64,000 nt of DNA from Bacillus massilinigeriensis (GCF_900117315.1 NZ_LT630337.1:2551601-2615600), one strand, 5' to 3'; positions 1 through 8,578 are shown, counted from the first letter of the stretch. Numbers and translations are program-made. Notes: generated by a model not told the origin, from the letters alone.

Positions 1-518
1 TTGTTTCAAATGAAAGGTTTGATACACTTAGAAGAGGTGCCGTTGAATTAACTGCTATTAGCGAAGAGTTATCTGCAACTTCAGAAGAAATGACCAAATT
101 ATCTGATGTAACGGCGAGAGATCTTCAGTCACTTGCAGAAGAATCCAATATGATTAAGGATGAAGTGAAACATATAGAAGAAATCCTTGATATCATCAAA
201 AAGACCTCTATCAAGTCGAGGATCCTTGGATTAAATGCTTCTATCGAATCTGCCCGTGCAGGAGAAGCAGGAAAAGGATTCGCAATTGTTGCTAGTGAAA
301 TAAAGAAAATGGCAGATAACAGTAAAGAAGCAATTGAGGGCATTGAACCTGAAGTAAAAAGAATGGTAGAAAACCTAGAAAAAATAAATGCAACGGTTAA
401 TGACCTTTCTTCCCAAACAGAAGAACAGTCTGCAATGATTGAAGAGTTTCATTCCTCCTTTGAACACCTTGTTCATATTGCATCTGCACTTAGTGAAAAA
501 GCTAATTTAGAAGAATAA
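1..518 (+). CDS. Methyl-accepting chemotaxis protein, C-terminal part (partial)
   Basis: The reading frame enters from the left edge (first whole codon at position 3) and stops at 518, so about 171 C-terminal residues are present. They form a long heptad-rich helical hairpin. The segment ESARAGEAGKGFAIVA is the highly conserved tip of chemoreceptor signalling domains, which binds CheA and CheW. No membrane span lies in the visible part, and the sensor region is outside the window. The short signalling domain and the C-terminal EEQSAMIEEF segment recall soluble YfmS-like receptors, but the family assignment beyond MCP is an inference. A terminator hairpin follows directly. Confidence 0.88.
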   Translation, partial: VSNERFDTLRRGAVELTAISEELSATSEEMTKLSDVTARDLQSLAEESNMIKDEVKHIEEILDIIKKTSIKSRILGLNASIESARAGEAGKGFAIVASEIKKMADNSKEAIEGIEPEVKRMVENLEKINATVNDLSSQTEEQSAMIEEFHSSFEHLVHIASALSEKANLEE

Positions 519-526
519 TATCATAT

Positions 527-590
527 AACTAGAGTGATATGCTTTTATCTATTGAAACTAAAAGATGGAGTCCATATCGCTCTAGTTTTT
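527..590 (+). terminator. Terminator after the chemoreceptor gene
   Basis: Arms at 527-541 and 573-587 pair over 15 bases with one G-U pair and are followed by a T run. The loop is long (about 31 nt) and can form a weaker inner stem. It starts 8 bases after the stop codon. Confidence 0.7.
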
Positions 591-748
591 ATTTACAAGA
601 AAAACCGTATCCCACCTCGAAAGCCCTTTAATCTCCTAGGAAATCTCAAAATCTCCAGCCTAGTATATCCATTTTATATCCTTCCCATTTTATATGTTTT
701 TTTTCACAAAGATGTAATAGTGAGTGAGGTTAAATATTCAGAATTTCC

Positions 749-777
749 TTTACAAAAAAACATTATACTAGTAAAAT
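749..777 (+). promoter_or_regulatory. Possible sigma-A promoter of the 833 permease
   Basis: TTTACA (749-754) and TAAAAT (772-777) are separated by 17 bases, about 55 bases before the start codon. It is the best match in the interval 591-832; other TTGACA-like words there have poor spacing. Confidence 0.4.
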
Positions 778-832
778 AACAAAATGTTCTCTTTGACAAA
801 ATTATTGCGTTAGAATCACCAGGAGGCTTTGC

Positions 833-2263
833 ATGATATTATTTAGAAAGAAACCTATTAGCACAAATGAACAGACAAGTTCTTTAAATAAAGTATTAGG
901 AGCCTTTGACTTAACTTTACTAGGTGTAGGCGCTATTATCGGAACGGGAATCTTCGTCCTTACTGGAGTTGCGGCCGCAAACTACGCCGGTCCTGCTCTC
1001 ATCCTTTCATTTATTATCGCTGGTCTAGCATGTGCTTTTGCCGCATTATGCTATTCTGAATTTGCCTCAATGATTCCTCAAGCAGGAAGTGCCTATACTT
1101 ATAGCTATATAGCATTTGGAGAAATTATAGCTTGGATTTTAGGATGGGATTTGATTTTGGAATATGGACTCGCCTCTTCCGCTGTAGCTAGTGGATGGTC
1201 AGGTTATTTTCAAGGTTTATTATCTGGATTTGGCATCCATTTACCTAAAGCCATATCAAGCGCCTTTAACCCTGCTAATGGAACCTATTTTGATTTACCT
1301 GCAGTATTAATCATTTTGCTCATCACTTTTGTCCTAACTAGAGGGATTAAAGAGTCGACTAAGTTTAATAACTGGATGGTCTTTATCAAAATTGCAGTTA
1401 TTGTTCTTTTTATCGTAGTTGGTGTTTGGTATATTAAACCAACGAATTGGACTCCATTTATGCCATTTGGTTTTTCCGGGGTATTATCAGGCGCAGCTGT
1501 AGTAGTGTTTGCTTATTTTGGATTTGATGCCGTATCATCAGCTGCTGAAGAAGTAAAGAATCCTCAAAGAGACCTGCCGGTTGGTATCATTTCCTCCCTA
1601 GCTATTTGCACAATTTTGTATATTGTTGTTTCTTTAATTCTTACCGGAATTGTCCCATTTGATAAGCTAGGTGTAAATGCCCCTGTTGCATTTGCGTTAT
1701 CATATATTCACCAGGACTGGGTTGCTGGATTTATTTCTCTTGGTGCCATTGTTGGCATAACAACAGTTTTAATCGTTATGATGTATGGTCAAACAAGACT
1801 TTTTTATGCGATATCTAGAGACGGTCTTTTGCCTAAGCTATTATCGGAGGTACATCCAAAAACTCAAGTCCCTGTAAAAAGCACATGGATTACTGGTAGC
1901 TTAGTGTCTTGCTTTACAGGTTTAGTTCCATTGGATAAACTAGCAGAATTAACGAATATCGGAACATTATTCGCCTTTTCAATGGTATCTCTGGGGGTAG
2001 CTGTCTTAAGGAAAACTAAGCCTGAATTGAAGCGAGGATTCAAAACACCCTGGGTCCCTGTTATACCTGGATTAGCAGTCATTTTCTGTGTTTACCTAAT
2101 GCTACAGCTCCAGGCATTTACTTGGAAAGGATTTTTAATATGGCTAGGTATCGGGCTAGTTATTTATTTTAGTTATGGATATAAACATAGTCATTTAAAT
2201 AGAGAAAATATTGCCATAAATGATACGAACTTAAATGAAATGAATATTGAAAAGGAAGCCTAA
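833..2263 (+). CDS. APC-family amino acid permease (YfnA-like)
   Basis: Predicted cytoplasmic-membrane amino acid/proton symporter of the APC superfamily, 476 aa with about 12 hydrophobic segments. Residues 31-41 read GVGAIIGTGIF, the unwound substrate-binding segment of transmembrane helix 1 in this family. The sequence resembles the cationic amino acid transporter branch that includes B. subtilis YfnA (about 460 aa). The ATG at 833 is preceded by AGGAGG at 821-826 with ideal spacing. It is monocistronic: a hairpin follows at once and the next gene is convergent. The substrate cannot be read from the sequence. Confidence 0.85.
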   Translation: MILFRKKPISTNEQTSSLNKVLGAFDLTLLGVGAIIGTGIFVLTGVAAANYAGPALILSFIIAGLACAFAALCYSEFASMIPQAGSAYTYSYIAFGEIIAWILGWDLILEYGLASSAVASGWSGYFQGLLSGFGIHLPKAISSAFNPANGTYFDLPAVLIILLITFVLTRGIKESTKFNNWMVFIKIAVIVLFIVVGVWYIKPTNWTPFMPFGFSGVLSGAAVVVFAYFGFDAVSSAAEEVKNPQRDLPVGIISSLAICTILYIVVSLILTGIVPFDKLGVNAPVAFALSYIHQDWVAGFISLGAIVGITTVLIVMMYGQTRLFYAISRDGLLPKLLSEVHPKTQVPVKSTWITGSLVSCFTGLVPLDKLAELTNIGTLFAFSMVSLGVAVLRKTKPELKRGFKTPWVPVIPGLAVIFCVYLMLQLQAFTWKGFLIWLGIGLVIYFSYGYKHSHLNRENIAINDTNLNEMNIEKEA

Positions 2264-2289
2264 GTTTACCTTCAGGCTTCCCTTTTTTT
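2252..2289. terminator. Bidirectional terminator between permease and copZ
   Basis: GGAAGCCT (2254-2261) pairs with AGGCTTCC (2275-2282) and is followed by a run of seven T on the plus strand. The 5' arm overlaps the end of the permease gene. It sits between convergent genes. Confidence 0.75.
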
Positions 2290-2494
2290 AGACTACATCA
2301 TAACCTTGATCATCAATAGTCTCTTTAATTTGATCTATTGTCACTGCATCTGCATTAAATTCAACCTGAACTTCCCCTTTTTCTAAGCTCACACTGACCT
2401 TCTCTACTCCATCTAATTTACCAACACTTCCTTCCACTGCTTTAACACAGTGTCCACAAGACATGCCATTCACTTTTAATGTTACATTTTCCAT
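2288..2494 (-). CDS. copZ: Copper chaperone CopZ
   Basis: A 68-aa heavy-metal-associated (HMA) domain protein. The metal site MSCGHC occupies residues 11-16, with Cys13 and Cys16 as Cu(I) ligands. CopZ proteins carry cytosolic Cu(I) to the exporter CopA and to the repressor CsoR. Length and sequence fit B. subtilis CopZ (69 aa). Unusually, no copA lies beside it: the next gene upstream is a LysE-type exporter on the other strand. The promoter spacer contains a CsoR-type palindrome (2534-2552), so copper induction is expected. A csoR gene is present in the window at 43727-44047. Confidence 0.92.
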   Translation of the reverse strand: MENVTLKVNGMSCGHCVKAVEGSVGKLDGVEKVSVSLEKGEVQVEFNADAVTIDQIKETIDDQGYDVV

Positions 2495-2526
2495 TGTCTT
2501 TCCTCCATTTCTTACTATCTATTTTA

Positions 2527-2556
2527 TATATAGCATACCCTTATAGGGTATGTAAA
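2527..2556 (-). promoter_or_regulatory. copZ promoter with CsoR operator
   Basis: On the minus strand TTTACA (2551-2556) and TATATA (2527-2532) are 18 bases apart. The palindrome CATACCC-TTATA-GGGTATG (2534-2552) fills the spacer. CsoR sites in Bacillus have this ATACCC...GGGTAT form. Binding there would block RNA polymerase until Cu(I) releases the repressor. Confidence 0.75.
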
Positions 2557-2718
2557 GGATTTTATCTTCTACCTCCCAGTAGCTTCTTTATAGCAACTCT
2601 CCTATTTAATGTCCAATTTTTTCATAATTGTTAAGAAAAATATTTGATTTATTGTCGTACAAACCTTCCCTTTTGAATATTATGGTACAACCTTTAATGT
2701 TTCAGATGGAGTGATCAT

Positions 2719-3348
2719 ATGAGTGTTATTTTAAGTTACATATTTCTAGGACTATCTTTAGCCGCACCAATCGGTCCAATTAATGCAGCGCAATTGGATA
2801 AGGGGATTAAACAAGGTTTTATGCATGCTTGGGTTCTTGGCTTAGGTGCTGCACTTGCCGATGCAGTTTATATGCTTACCGTCTATTTAGGAGTTGTTCA
2901 CTTTCTAGAGACTCCATTTATGAAAACCTTCCTCTGGTTATTTGGCTTTTTTGTTTTAATTTATACCGGTGTGGAAAGCTTATTAAGCGCAGGAAAATTT
3001 ATTTCAAACAATAGGAACAAATCTGACTCAAAACTGAAGTCATTTCTATCTGGATTTTTTATGTCCATCTCCAATCCACTTACAATCCTTTTTTGGTTAG
3101 GAATTTATGGATCGGTGTTAGCAAAAACAGCATCTGTCTATGCAAATGGGCAGCTTATTATGTATAGCAGTGCAATTTTTATCGGGATTATCACTTGGGA
3201 TATCTCGATGGCTGCCCTTTCATCAAGCTTTCGAAAGCTACTAACAACTAAGCTACTTACGATTATTTCCATCCTTTCTGGGCTGTCAATGATTGGCTTT
3301 GGACTGTACTTTGGTTATGAAGCATTTAAGCTGCTTTTTTTGAAATAA
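2719..3348 (+). CDS. LysE/RhtB-family transporter
   Basis: A 209-aa integral membrane protein with about six hydrophobic segments. The N-terminus (SLAAPIGPINAAQL, residues 13-26) carries the PxGP-type signature of the LysE/RhtB amino acid exporter family. Members export amino acids or related small molecules; the substrate cannot be inferred here. The start ATG at 2719 is preceded by GGAGTG. The gene is divergent from copZ, with about 220 bases between them, and is probably transcribed alone. It has no obvious link to copper. Confidence 0.8.
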   Translation: MSVILSYIFLGLSLAAPIGPINAAQLDKGIKQGFMHAWVLGLGAALADAVYMLTVYLGVVHFLETPFMKTFLWLFGFFVLIYTGVESLLSAGKFISNNRNKSDSKLKSFLSGFFMSISNPLTILFWLGIYGSVLAKTASVYANGQLIMYSSAIFIGIITWDISMAALSSSFRKLLTTKLLTIISILSGLSMIGFGLYFGYEAFKLLFLK

Positions 3349-3479
3349 TCTTCTCATTCGTGTGCTTGTCTCAAGTTTTTATAATTACATTGATTTTAAG
3401 CCAAACCATTCTCTGTATCACATTAATTTGTGCTTTAAGAAGGAATTGGGTTTAAGTTTTAGTACAACTTGATAACGGA

Positions 3480-4826
3480 TTAGGCTCTCTGCGGCTTAAA
3501 ACTATGTCTTTTTTTCAATACCTTCCGCATCACAAAAGCCACTACTGTGATAACTATTAAGAATAACAGACTTATAAAAAATCCAGGTCTACTTGTTTTA
3601 TCAAATATAGTTCCGCTCACAGCAATGAGAATAAGCAATATTCCAGCATTTTTTTTCATTTGATCAAATCCTGAAAGCTTTAATAATTTCGATGAAGTAA
3701 TTAGTGTTAGGAGCCAGTTATACAAAAGCATCAAACTTGCAGCAGTGGTGATATACTCATAAATCTTTCCTGGTATTAATAAAGCAAGAATAATGGCTGC
3801 TACCATCCCTAAGGTAGTAATCCCCATAGCATAAGGGGCCACCTTTAATTTTTTCCCTTTTTTTGCAAAAATAGAAGGTGCATCTCCATCTTCAGCTAAT
3901 GTGACCAGCATGCTTGTAATAGCAAATAAAGAGGCCACCATCGTCGAAAATCCGGCGATAATTAGTGCACCATTGAAAACATGGGGAACAAACGCAATAT
4001 CATATCGGTCTAGCGCAACAATAAATGGGCTTTCCTTTGAATTAAATTTATTTATTGAGGTGATAGAAACCGCAATACCAATGGATAGGATATAAATAAT
4101 TGTTAAGAGCAAAAGCATCATTTTTCCCGATTTAGGCGCTTCCTTTGGCTCCTTTAATCTTGTTGCCATTATTCCCATAATTTCAATTCCACCGAACGCA
4201 TAAAAACCAAAAATAATGGCTGACCATAATCCTTTGTAACCATTTGGGAAATATCCTTGTACATCATTCGGCAATTGAAAATCTTTGAAGGATCCTCCAA
4301 ACATACCAAAAAGAGCTGCGATTGCAATGATTAAAAACATAACAATTGCGGCTACCTTTACGACAGCAAAGATATTTTCCATTCGTTCGAATCCTTTTGT
4401 TCCAAGTAAAACAACCCCAATTCCTAAAACTGCATATCCCGATGCAAATATCCAAAGTGGAATACTCGGAAACCAAAAACGAGAAAAAATAGACAAGGCT
4501 GTTAATTGACTCCCCATAATGAAAAGTTCTGAAGACCAATAAACCCATCCACTTCCAAACCCAACCCAACGACCAAATGCCTTCTTTGCATATGTACGAA
4601 ATGAGCCTTTTTCCGGGTGATCTGAAGACATTCTTGCTAATGCATCATACACAATATATGTACCAATGGCTGCTAAAACAAAAGCGATAATAACGGATGG
4701 TCCAGCCATCTGAATAGCAATACTGGAACCTAAAAAAAATCCTGTCCCGATTATACATCCAATTCCAATAAGGGATAACTGCCACCATTGCAATTTCCCT
4801 TCTCCACTCTTAGATGCCTTTTCCAT
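3480..4826 (-). CDS. APC-family amino acid permease
   Basis: A 448-aa predicted 12-span amino acid permease. Residues 21-30 (GIGCIIGTGF) are the transmembrane-1 substrate-binding signature, followed by the WVYW-type segment around residue 95 common in the AAT/YvbW-like branch. It transports amino acids across the cytoplasmic membrane. It is only distantly similar to the permease at 833, so this is not a tandem duplication. I searched its upstream region for a T-box (as in yvbW) and found none; instead a structured element occupies 4929-5218. Confidence 0.83.
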   Translation of the reverse strand: MEKASKSGEGKLQWWQLSLIGIGCIIGTGFFLGSSIAIQMAGPSVIIAFVLAAIGTYIVYDALARMSSDHPEKGSFRTYAKKAFGRWVGFGSGWVYWSSELFIMGSQLTALSIFSRFWFPSIPLWIFASGYAVLGIGVVLLGTKGFERMENIFAVVKVAAIVMFLIIAIAALFGMFGGSFKDFQLPNDVQGYFPNGYKGLWSAIIFGFYAFGGIEIMGIMATRLKEPKEAPKSGKMMLLLLTIIYILSIGIAVSITSINKFNSKESPFIVALDRYDIAFVPHVFNGALIIAGFSTMVASLFAITSMLVTLAEDGDAPSIFAKKGKKLKVAPYAMGITTLGMVAAIILALLIPGKIYEYITTAASLMLLYNWLLTLITSSKLLKLSGFDQMKKNAGILLILIAVSGTIFDKTSRPGFFISLLFLIVITVVAFVMRKVLKKRHSFKPQRA

Positions 4827-4928
4827 TCTCTAGCCTCCCAAAAGTTTTCAATAATAGTTATAGTGTGGGAGTTTTACATGGAATTTATGTTAGATAATAT
4901 TTCATTAACAATAATAAAGTGAAACTGC

Positions 4929-5218
4929 GATCAGTGGGGGTTTTTCGATGCACGGGATGTGCTAGTGGCGACGTTGGCACAGGACGTGTTGTATTTAGTC
5001 GACTTCATCTCCCACTGATGGTTAGTTGAACCAATCAGGCTCAGATACAGCCATGTCCTGTGTCCTTCGCCTGACTAAGACATCTATCGCTCGTCGGACC
5101 TTTATGGGCAGCTGATCCCCCACCTATCTTCTTTGAATAAGCAAAATCTACTGCCCGTTAAGGCAGGATAAACTTAAATATCAGCTATTACATTTCTCAT
5201 AGCCAAGCACCCATAAAG
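4929..5218. repeat. Structured, GC-richer intergenic element, probably a dispersed repeat
   Basis: The 473-base gap 4827-5299 contains a non-coding block that is richer in G and C than its surroundings and full of complementary segments. ATCAGTGGG (4930-4938) pairs with CCCACTGAT (5011-5019); an 11-base stem joins 4978-4988 to 5052-5062; TCAGGC (5035-5040) pairs with 5069-5074; GTGGGGG (4934-4940) can instead pair with CCCCCAC (5117-5123); CTTTATGGG (5100-5108) pairs with 5210-5218. Some stems cross, so pseudoknots or alternative folds are possible. It recalls unnamed repeats scattered in Bacillaceae genomes, from memory only. No good reading frame is present. Confidence 0.5.
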
Positions 5219-5299
5219 ATTATCGTTTGACTGAACCCTTCACTTTTTCTATACTTATGGAATAATTAACAAAAACAAAAGAGTTATTCAATTGAAGGG

Positions 5300-5602
5300 A
5301 TGATACATTTGAATATAACAGGGCATAGTGTTGAAAAAATCGAAGATCCATTTGGAATACTATCTGGTGAAAGATATGAGTTTTATTTACAAGTCGAGGT
5401 TCCGGAAGACGACGAGCTTTTTTCCGAATTTGGTTTAAAAGTTAGAGTACTTTATATCATGGATGAGAAAGGTATGCGAATATCTAATTATCATATAATC
5501 GAAAATAATACAGATAAAGTTCTGGATTTTGAATTAGAGGAAGATGAAGAGTTATTGATTGATAATTACTGCAGGCAGAATATACCTAATGAAGAAGAGT
5601 AG
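5300..5602 (+). CDS. Conserved acidic hypothetical protein (possibly DUF6509)
   Basis: A 100-aa acidic, soluble protein without signal peptide or membrane span. The N-terminal part (residues 7-27, with EDPFGILSGERYEFYLQ) and an acidic C-terminus resemble small Bacillaceae proteins that I associate with family DUF6509; this is recall, not a search. Function unknown. The ATG at 5300 follows GAAGGGATG. It is a single gene convergent with the hypothetical gene at 5637, and a long hairpin begins inside its last codons. Confidence 0.6.
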   Translation: MIHLNITGHSVEKIEDPFGILSGERYEFYLQVEVPEDDELFSEFGLKVRVLYIMDEKGMRISNYHIIENNTDKVLDFELEEDEELLIDNYCRQNIPNEEE

Positions 5603-5630
5603 AGGTCATCTACTCTTCTTTCATTAGGTA
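5583..5630. terminator. Strong bidirectional terminator
   Basis: Positions 5583-5603 pair with 5609-5630 over 21 base pairs with one bulge and a 5-nt loop. It separates convergent genes and its 5' arm is the end of the 5300-5602 coding sequence. Confidence 0.8.
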
Positions 5631-5636
5631 TGTCTT

Positions 5637-6044
5637 TTACGCTTCTATTTCTTTTCCTTCTTCAATGATATGATACATTAAATGGGCTAGATGATGAATT
5701 GGACTATATTCTTCTTCCTCTTCTTCTCCATCAAGTTCCTCTTGAAACTCTAAATCATTTAAATGTAATGCACAAAATTGATAAAAATCCTTTAGCTCAA
5801 AGGAATAGCAACCAATGGGTTCTTCTTGATCCTCTTCATAATGCAGAACTAAATAGGATTCATGATCGTGGCTATCAATTGCATCAAAAAATACAAAAAA
5901 CCCGATATTTGTATCAAGTTCAAAGAGATGACGAGTACCTCCTTCGGTCAATTGATTGAAATCCTCTTCACTTAATTTATTAATTTTCATTGCTTCCACT
6001 TGATCTTCCTGGTGGAAATTAACGGTAAATGCCTTCATACCCAT
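5637..6044 (-). CDS. Hypothetical acidic protein
   Basis: A 135-aa, very acidic soluble protein. A run of glutamates (DGEEEEEEYSP, around residues 103-113) separates a mixed alpha/beta N-terminal part from a short His-rich C-terminal helix (HHLAHLMYHIIEEG). There is no signal peptide or transmembrane segment. I do not recognise the family; similar short acidic cytosolic proteins are common in Bacillaceae. The ATG at 6044 is preceded on the minus strand by GGAGG. It lies downstream of the csp gene at 6204 with a 160-base gap, so a shared transcript is possible but not shown. Confidence 0.6.
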   Translation of the reverse strand: MGMKAFTVNFHQEDQVEAMKINKLSEEDFNQLTEGGTRHLFELDTNIGFFVFFDAIDSHDHESYLVLHYEEDQEEPIGCYSFELKDFYQFCALHLNDLEFQEELDGEEEEEEYSPIHHLAHLMYHIIEEGKEIEA

Positions 6045-6203
6045 TCCTCCAACTATGTATTCATTAATAATATTAAGAATCAGCCTTAAAAACTGTTTAT
6101 AAACTACAAAGAGGCTAACCTAGAATTTTATTACCTCAGTATACAATTAGCACTAACGCCAATTATGAGTGTAATATTGATTCTAAGCAGCCTCCTGGAA
6201 CAA

Positions 6204-6410
6204 TTATAGCTTCGTTACATTGACAGCTTGTGGACCACGATTTCCTTGTTCAATGTCAAAGCTTACTTCTTGTCCTTCTTCTAAGGATTTAAATCCTTCT
6301 GATTGTATCGCAGAGTAATGAACGAAAACATCTTCGCCACCTTCAACTTCGATAAAACCAAATCCTTTTTCTGCATTAAACCATTTTACTTTACCAGTTG
6401 CCATTTCCAT
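6204..6410 (-). CDS. Cold-shock protein (CspD/CspB-like)
   Basis: A 68-aa single cold-shock domain, a five-stranded OB fold that binds single-stranded RNA and DNA and acts as an RNA chaperone. RNP1 KGFGFI is at residues 15-20 and RNP2 VFVHY at 28-32. The start at 6410 gives MEMATG; an ATG two codons later (6404) would match the usual Csp N-terminus and is the more likely start given GGAGG just upstream. The gene follows the cshA helicase gene by 84 bases in the same orientation, suggesting co-transcription of an RNA chaperone and an RNA helicase. Confidence 0.93.
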   Translation of the reverse strand: MEMATGKVKWFNAEKGFGFIEVEGGEDVFVHYSAIQSEGFKSLEEGQEVSFDIEQGNRGPQAVNVTKL

Positions 6411-6494
6411 CCTCCTAAATCAAAAAGCTAACACAGTGAATAAAAATATTCACATTACTAATATGACTAATTTTTCATTTTTTATAAGCTGATT

Positions 6495-7922
6495 TTATCG
6501 ATTTCTGTTTCGATTTCTTTTTCTTCCACGATCATAATTCTTACTTCGATCTCTCCGATCTCCTCCACGGCCTTTTGAATCCTTATCATATCTTGGCTTT
6601 TTCGATCTTAAAGGCTCAACTGCAGTTAATTTAACTGGAGTTGCGTCAGGTTCTTTTGTTAGGAGCTTTAAGGCTGAAGCAAGTAATGTTACTGAATCGG
6701 TATCATCTAACAGGTTTTCAGCAACTTTCTTGTATTCCGAGTAATCGCCTTTTTCAATTGTTTTCATTAATAGGTTTATTGTAGCTTGTTGGTTTCCTGC
6801 CAATACATCTCGATATGATGGAATAGGTTTTTTCGTGATCCGTTTTTTTGTAACACCTTCGATGATTTTTAAATGATCCATCTCTCTAGGAGTAACAAAG
6901 GTATAAGCCTGTCCTTTTTTCCCTGCTCTTCCGGTTCTTCCAATACGATGGACATAGCTTTCAGGATCCTGAGGGATATCAAAGTTATACACATGCGTAA
7001 CACCACTTATGTCAAGACCTCTTGCAGCCACGTCAGTGGCAACCATGATATCGATGGATTGCTCTTTAAAGCGTCGTATTACCTGATCACGTTTTGCCTG
7101 TGGGATATCTCCATGAATACCCTCTGCAGAATAACCCCTTTTAATTAAACCTTCGACCACTTCATCTACACGTTTTTTTGTTCTTCCAAAGACAATAGCG
7201 AGTTCAGGGGATTCGATATCAAGCAATCCACAAAGGACATCAAACTTTTGCTTTTCATGAACCTCAAAATAATATTGTTCAATATTAGTGACCGTCATTT
7301 CTTTTGCTTTTATTCTTACAAGCTCAGGGTCCTTCATAAATTTCTCAGCTAAATTTTGAATTTTTCTTGGCATGGTCGCTGAAAACAAGAGCGTTTGCCT
7401 ATCTTCTGGTATATCACTTAGGATTCTTTCAATGTCTTCAATAAATCCCATATTGAGCATTTCATCTGCTTCATCCAATACAACCATCTTAATATTGTTT
7501 AATCTGATTGTTTTTCTTTCAATATGATCGATTAATCTTCCTGGAGTTGCCGCAATGATTTGTGGTCTATTTTTTAATGCGCGAATTTGTCGGTTAATAT
7601 CTTGACCACCATAAATAGGTAATGTTCGTATACCTTTAACCTGTCCAATTCGGTTTAGCTCTTCTCCTACTTGTACGGCAAGTTCCCTTGTCGGAGCAAG
7701 TACGAGACCTTGAATTCCTCCGTCTTTCAATACCTTTTCTAGAAGCGGCAAACCGAATGCCGTTGTTTTACCAGTACCTGTTTGTGCCTGTCCAATCATA
7801 TCTTTCCCTTTTAGTCCGATTGGTATGGCTTGTGCCTGAATTGGAGTTGGCTCCTCAAATCCCATATTTGATATGGCCTTTTCTAGTTCCTCACTAAGAC
7901 CAAAATCTGAAAAAGTTGTCAA
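6495..7922 (-). CDS. cshA: DEAD-box RNA helicase (CshA-like)
   Basis: A 475-aa ATP-dependent RNA helicase. Visible motifs are the Q motif (PTPIQAQ, residues 25-31), Walker A AQTGTGKT (45-52), the DEAD box in [15 protein letters not shown] (motif III), and [10 protein letters not shown] (motif VI), followed by a basic Arg/Gly/Asn-rich tail that binds RNA. B. subtilis CshA works in mRNA decay with the degradosome and in cold adaptation. Here the tail is shorter than in B. subtilis (about 494 aa). Translation starts at a TTG (7922) behind AAAGGAGG. A 5' untranslated region of up to 220 bases separates it from the cspB terminator. Confidence 0.92.
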   Translation of the reverse strand: MTTFSDFGLSEELEKAISNMGFEEPTPIQAQAIPIGLKGKDMIGQAQTGTGKTTAFGLPLLEKVLKDGGIQGLVLAPTRELAVQVGEELNRIGQVKGIRTLPIYGGQDINRQIRALKNRPQIIAATPGRLIDHIERKTIRLNNIKMVVLDEADEMLNMGFIEDIERILSDIPEDRQTLLFSATMPRKIQNLAEKFMKDPELVRIKAKEMTVTNIEQYYFEVHEKQKFDVLCGLLDIESPELAIVFGRTKKRVDEVVEGLIKRGYSAEGIHGDIPQAKRDQVIRRFKEQSIDIMVATDVAARGLDISGVTHVYNFDIPQDPESYVHRIGRTGRAGKKGQAYTFVTPREMDHLKIIEGVTKKRITKKPIPSYRDVLAGNQQATINLLMKTIEKGDYSEYKKVAENLLDDTDSVTLLASALKLLTKEPDATPVKLTAVEPLRSKKPRYDKDSKGRGGDRRDRSKNYDRGRKRNRNRNR

Positions 7923-8143
7923 ATTGTTCTTCCTCCTTTAAATAAGCTCCATCTTCCTATGGAAAGTCCCAAATTACGGAAAATTCCTATATATAAATGC
8001 AATTGTTCTCACAACACAATATTAGTATTTCAATAAATGATTTAATTTACAAACAAATTCTTGTGAAAATATTGCAAAGAAATGGTTCAAGGTAATTTAT
8101 ATATTTATTTATATAATTTTTAATAAGTATGCGATTTAACAAT

Positions 8144-8171
8144 AAAAAAAGGTGATGCAAATGACATCACC
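8144..8171 (-). terminator. Terminator of cspB
   Basis: On the minus strand GGTGATG (8171-8165) pairs with CATCACC (8157-8151), with a 7-base loop and a run of T. It lies 18 bases after the cspB stop codon. The rest of 7923-8143 is AT-rich leader or promoter DNA of cshA with no clear feature. Confidence 0.8.
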
Positions 8172-8188
8172 CTTGATTGAATGAGTTA

Positions 8189-8386
8189 TTAACCTTTAAT
8201 TACGTTAGCAGCTTGTGGTCCACGGTTTCCTTCAACGATTTCAAAAGAAACAGCTTCGCCTTCTTCTAAAGTCTTGAAGCCTTCAGTTTGAATAGCGGAG
8301 AAATGAACGAATACATCTGTACCTTCTGAAGATTCGATGAATCCAAATCCTTTTTCTGCATTAAACCATTTAACTTTTCCAGTCAT
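8189..8386 (-). CDS. cspB: Cold-shock protein (CspB-like)
   Basis: A 65-aa cold-shock domain protein with RNP1 KGFGFI (residues 13-18) and RNP2 VFVHF (26-30). It is nearly collinear with B. subtilis CspB and acts as an RNA chaperone in the cold and in growth. The ATG at 8386 has GGAGGT eight bases upstream. It has its own terminator (8144-8171), a good sigma-A promoter (8546-8574) and a roughly 150-base leader that contains a terminator-like hairpin, a likely point of regulation. With the csp at 6204 and cshA it forms a cold-shock cluster. The symbol is by similarity; CspC/CspD naming is arbitrary here. Confidence 0.93.
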   Translation of the reverse strand: MTGKVKWFNAEKGFGFIESSEGTDVFVHFSAIQTEGFKTLEEGEAVSFEIVEGNRGPQAANVIKG

Positions 8387-8435
8387 GTTTACTTACCTCC
8401 AAAAATTGTTCACCATAAGCATTGCATACATTAAA

Positions 8436-8505
8436 CCAAAAAAGTCGCAGCTACTTGAATTGGGATCGAATAAACATCGGCCCCTATCTTTGCAGCTACG
8501 ACTAC
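8436..8505 (-). promoter_or_regulatory. Terminator-like hairpin in the cspB leader
   Basis: On the minus strand AGTCGTAGCT (8503-8494) pairs with AGCTGCGACT (8452-8443) with one G-U pair, and six T follow. It lies between a sigma-A promoter and the cspB start, so it is part of the cspB leader. It could attenuate transcription or end read-through from sirB. The loop is about 41 nt and can fold further (GGG with CCC). Confidence 0.65.
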
Positions 8506-8545
8506 TTATCCAAGAATATATACCGACTTATTAGCGTTACTCTTC

Positions 8546-8574
8546 ATGATAAAGAAAACTTTGCATAAAGTCAA
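8546..8574 (-). promoter_or_regulatory. cspB sigma-A promoter
   Basis: Minus-strand TTGACT (8574-8569), a 17-base spacer and TATCAT (8551-8546), immediately after the sirB stop codon. The predicted start near 8539 gives a leader of about 150 nt. Confidence 0.7.
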
Positions 8575-8578
8575 GTTA

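Noticed and set aside
534-779. 81-aa plus-strand open frame
   Set aside because: It starts inside the terminator of the chemoreceptor gene, has no ribosome binding site and a sequence without family resemblance.
4264-4569. 101-aa minus-strand open frame inside the permease gene
   Set aside because: Shadow of the permease gene in another frame; aromatic-rich nonsense translation.
4827-5299. T-box leader of the amino acid permease at 3480-4826
   Set aside because: No AGGGTGGNACCGCG box or specifier stem could be found on the minus strand.
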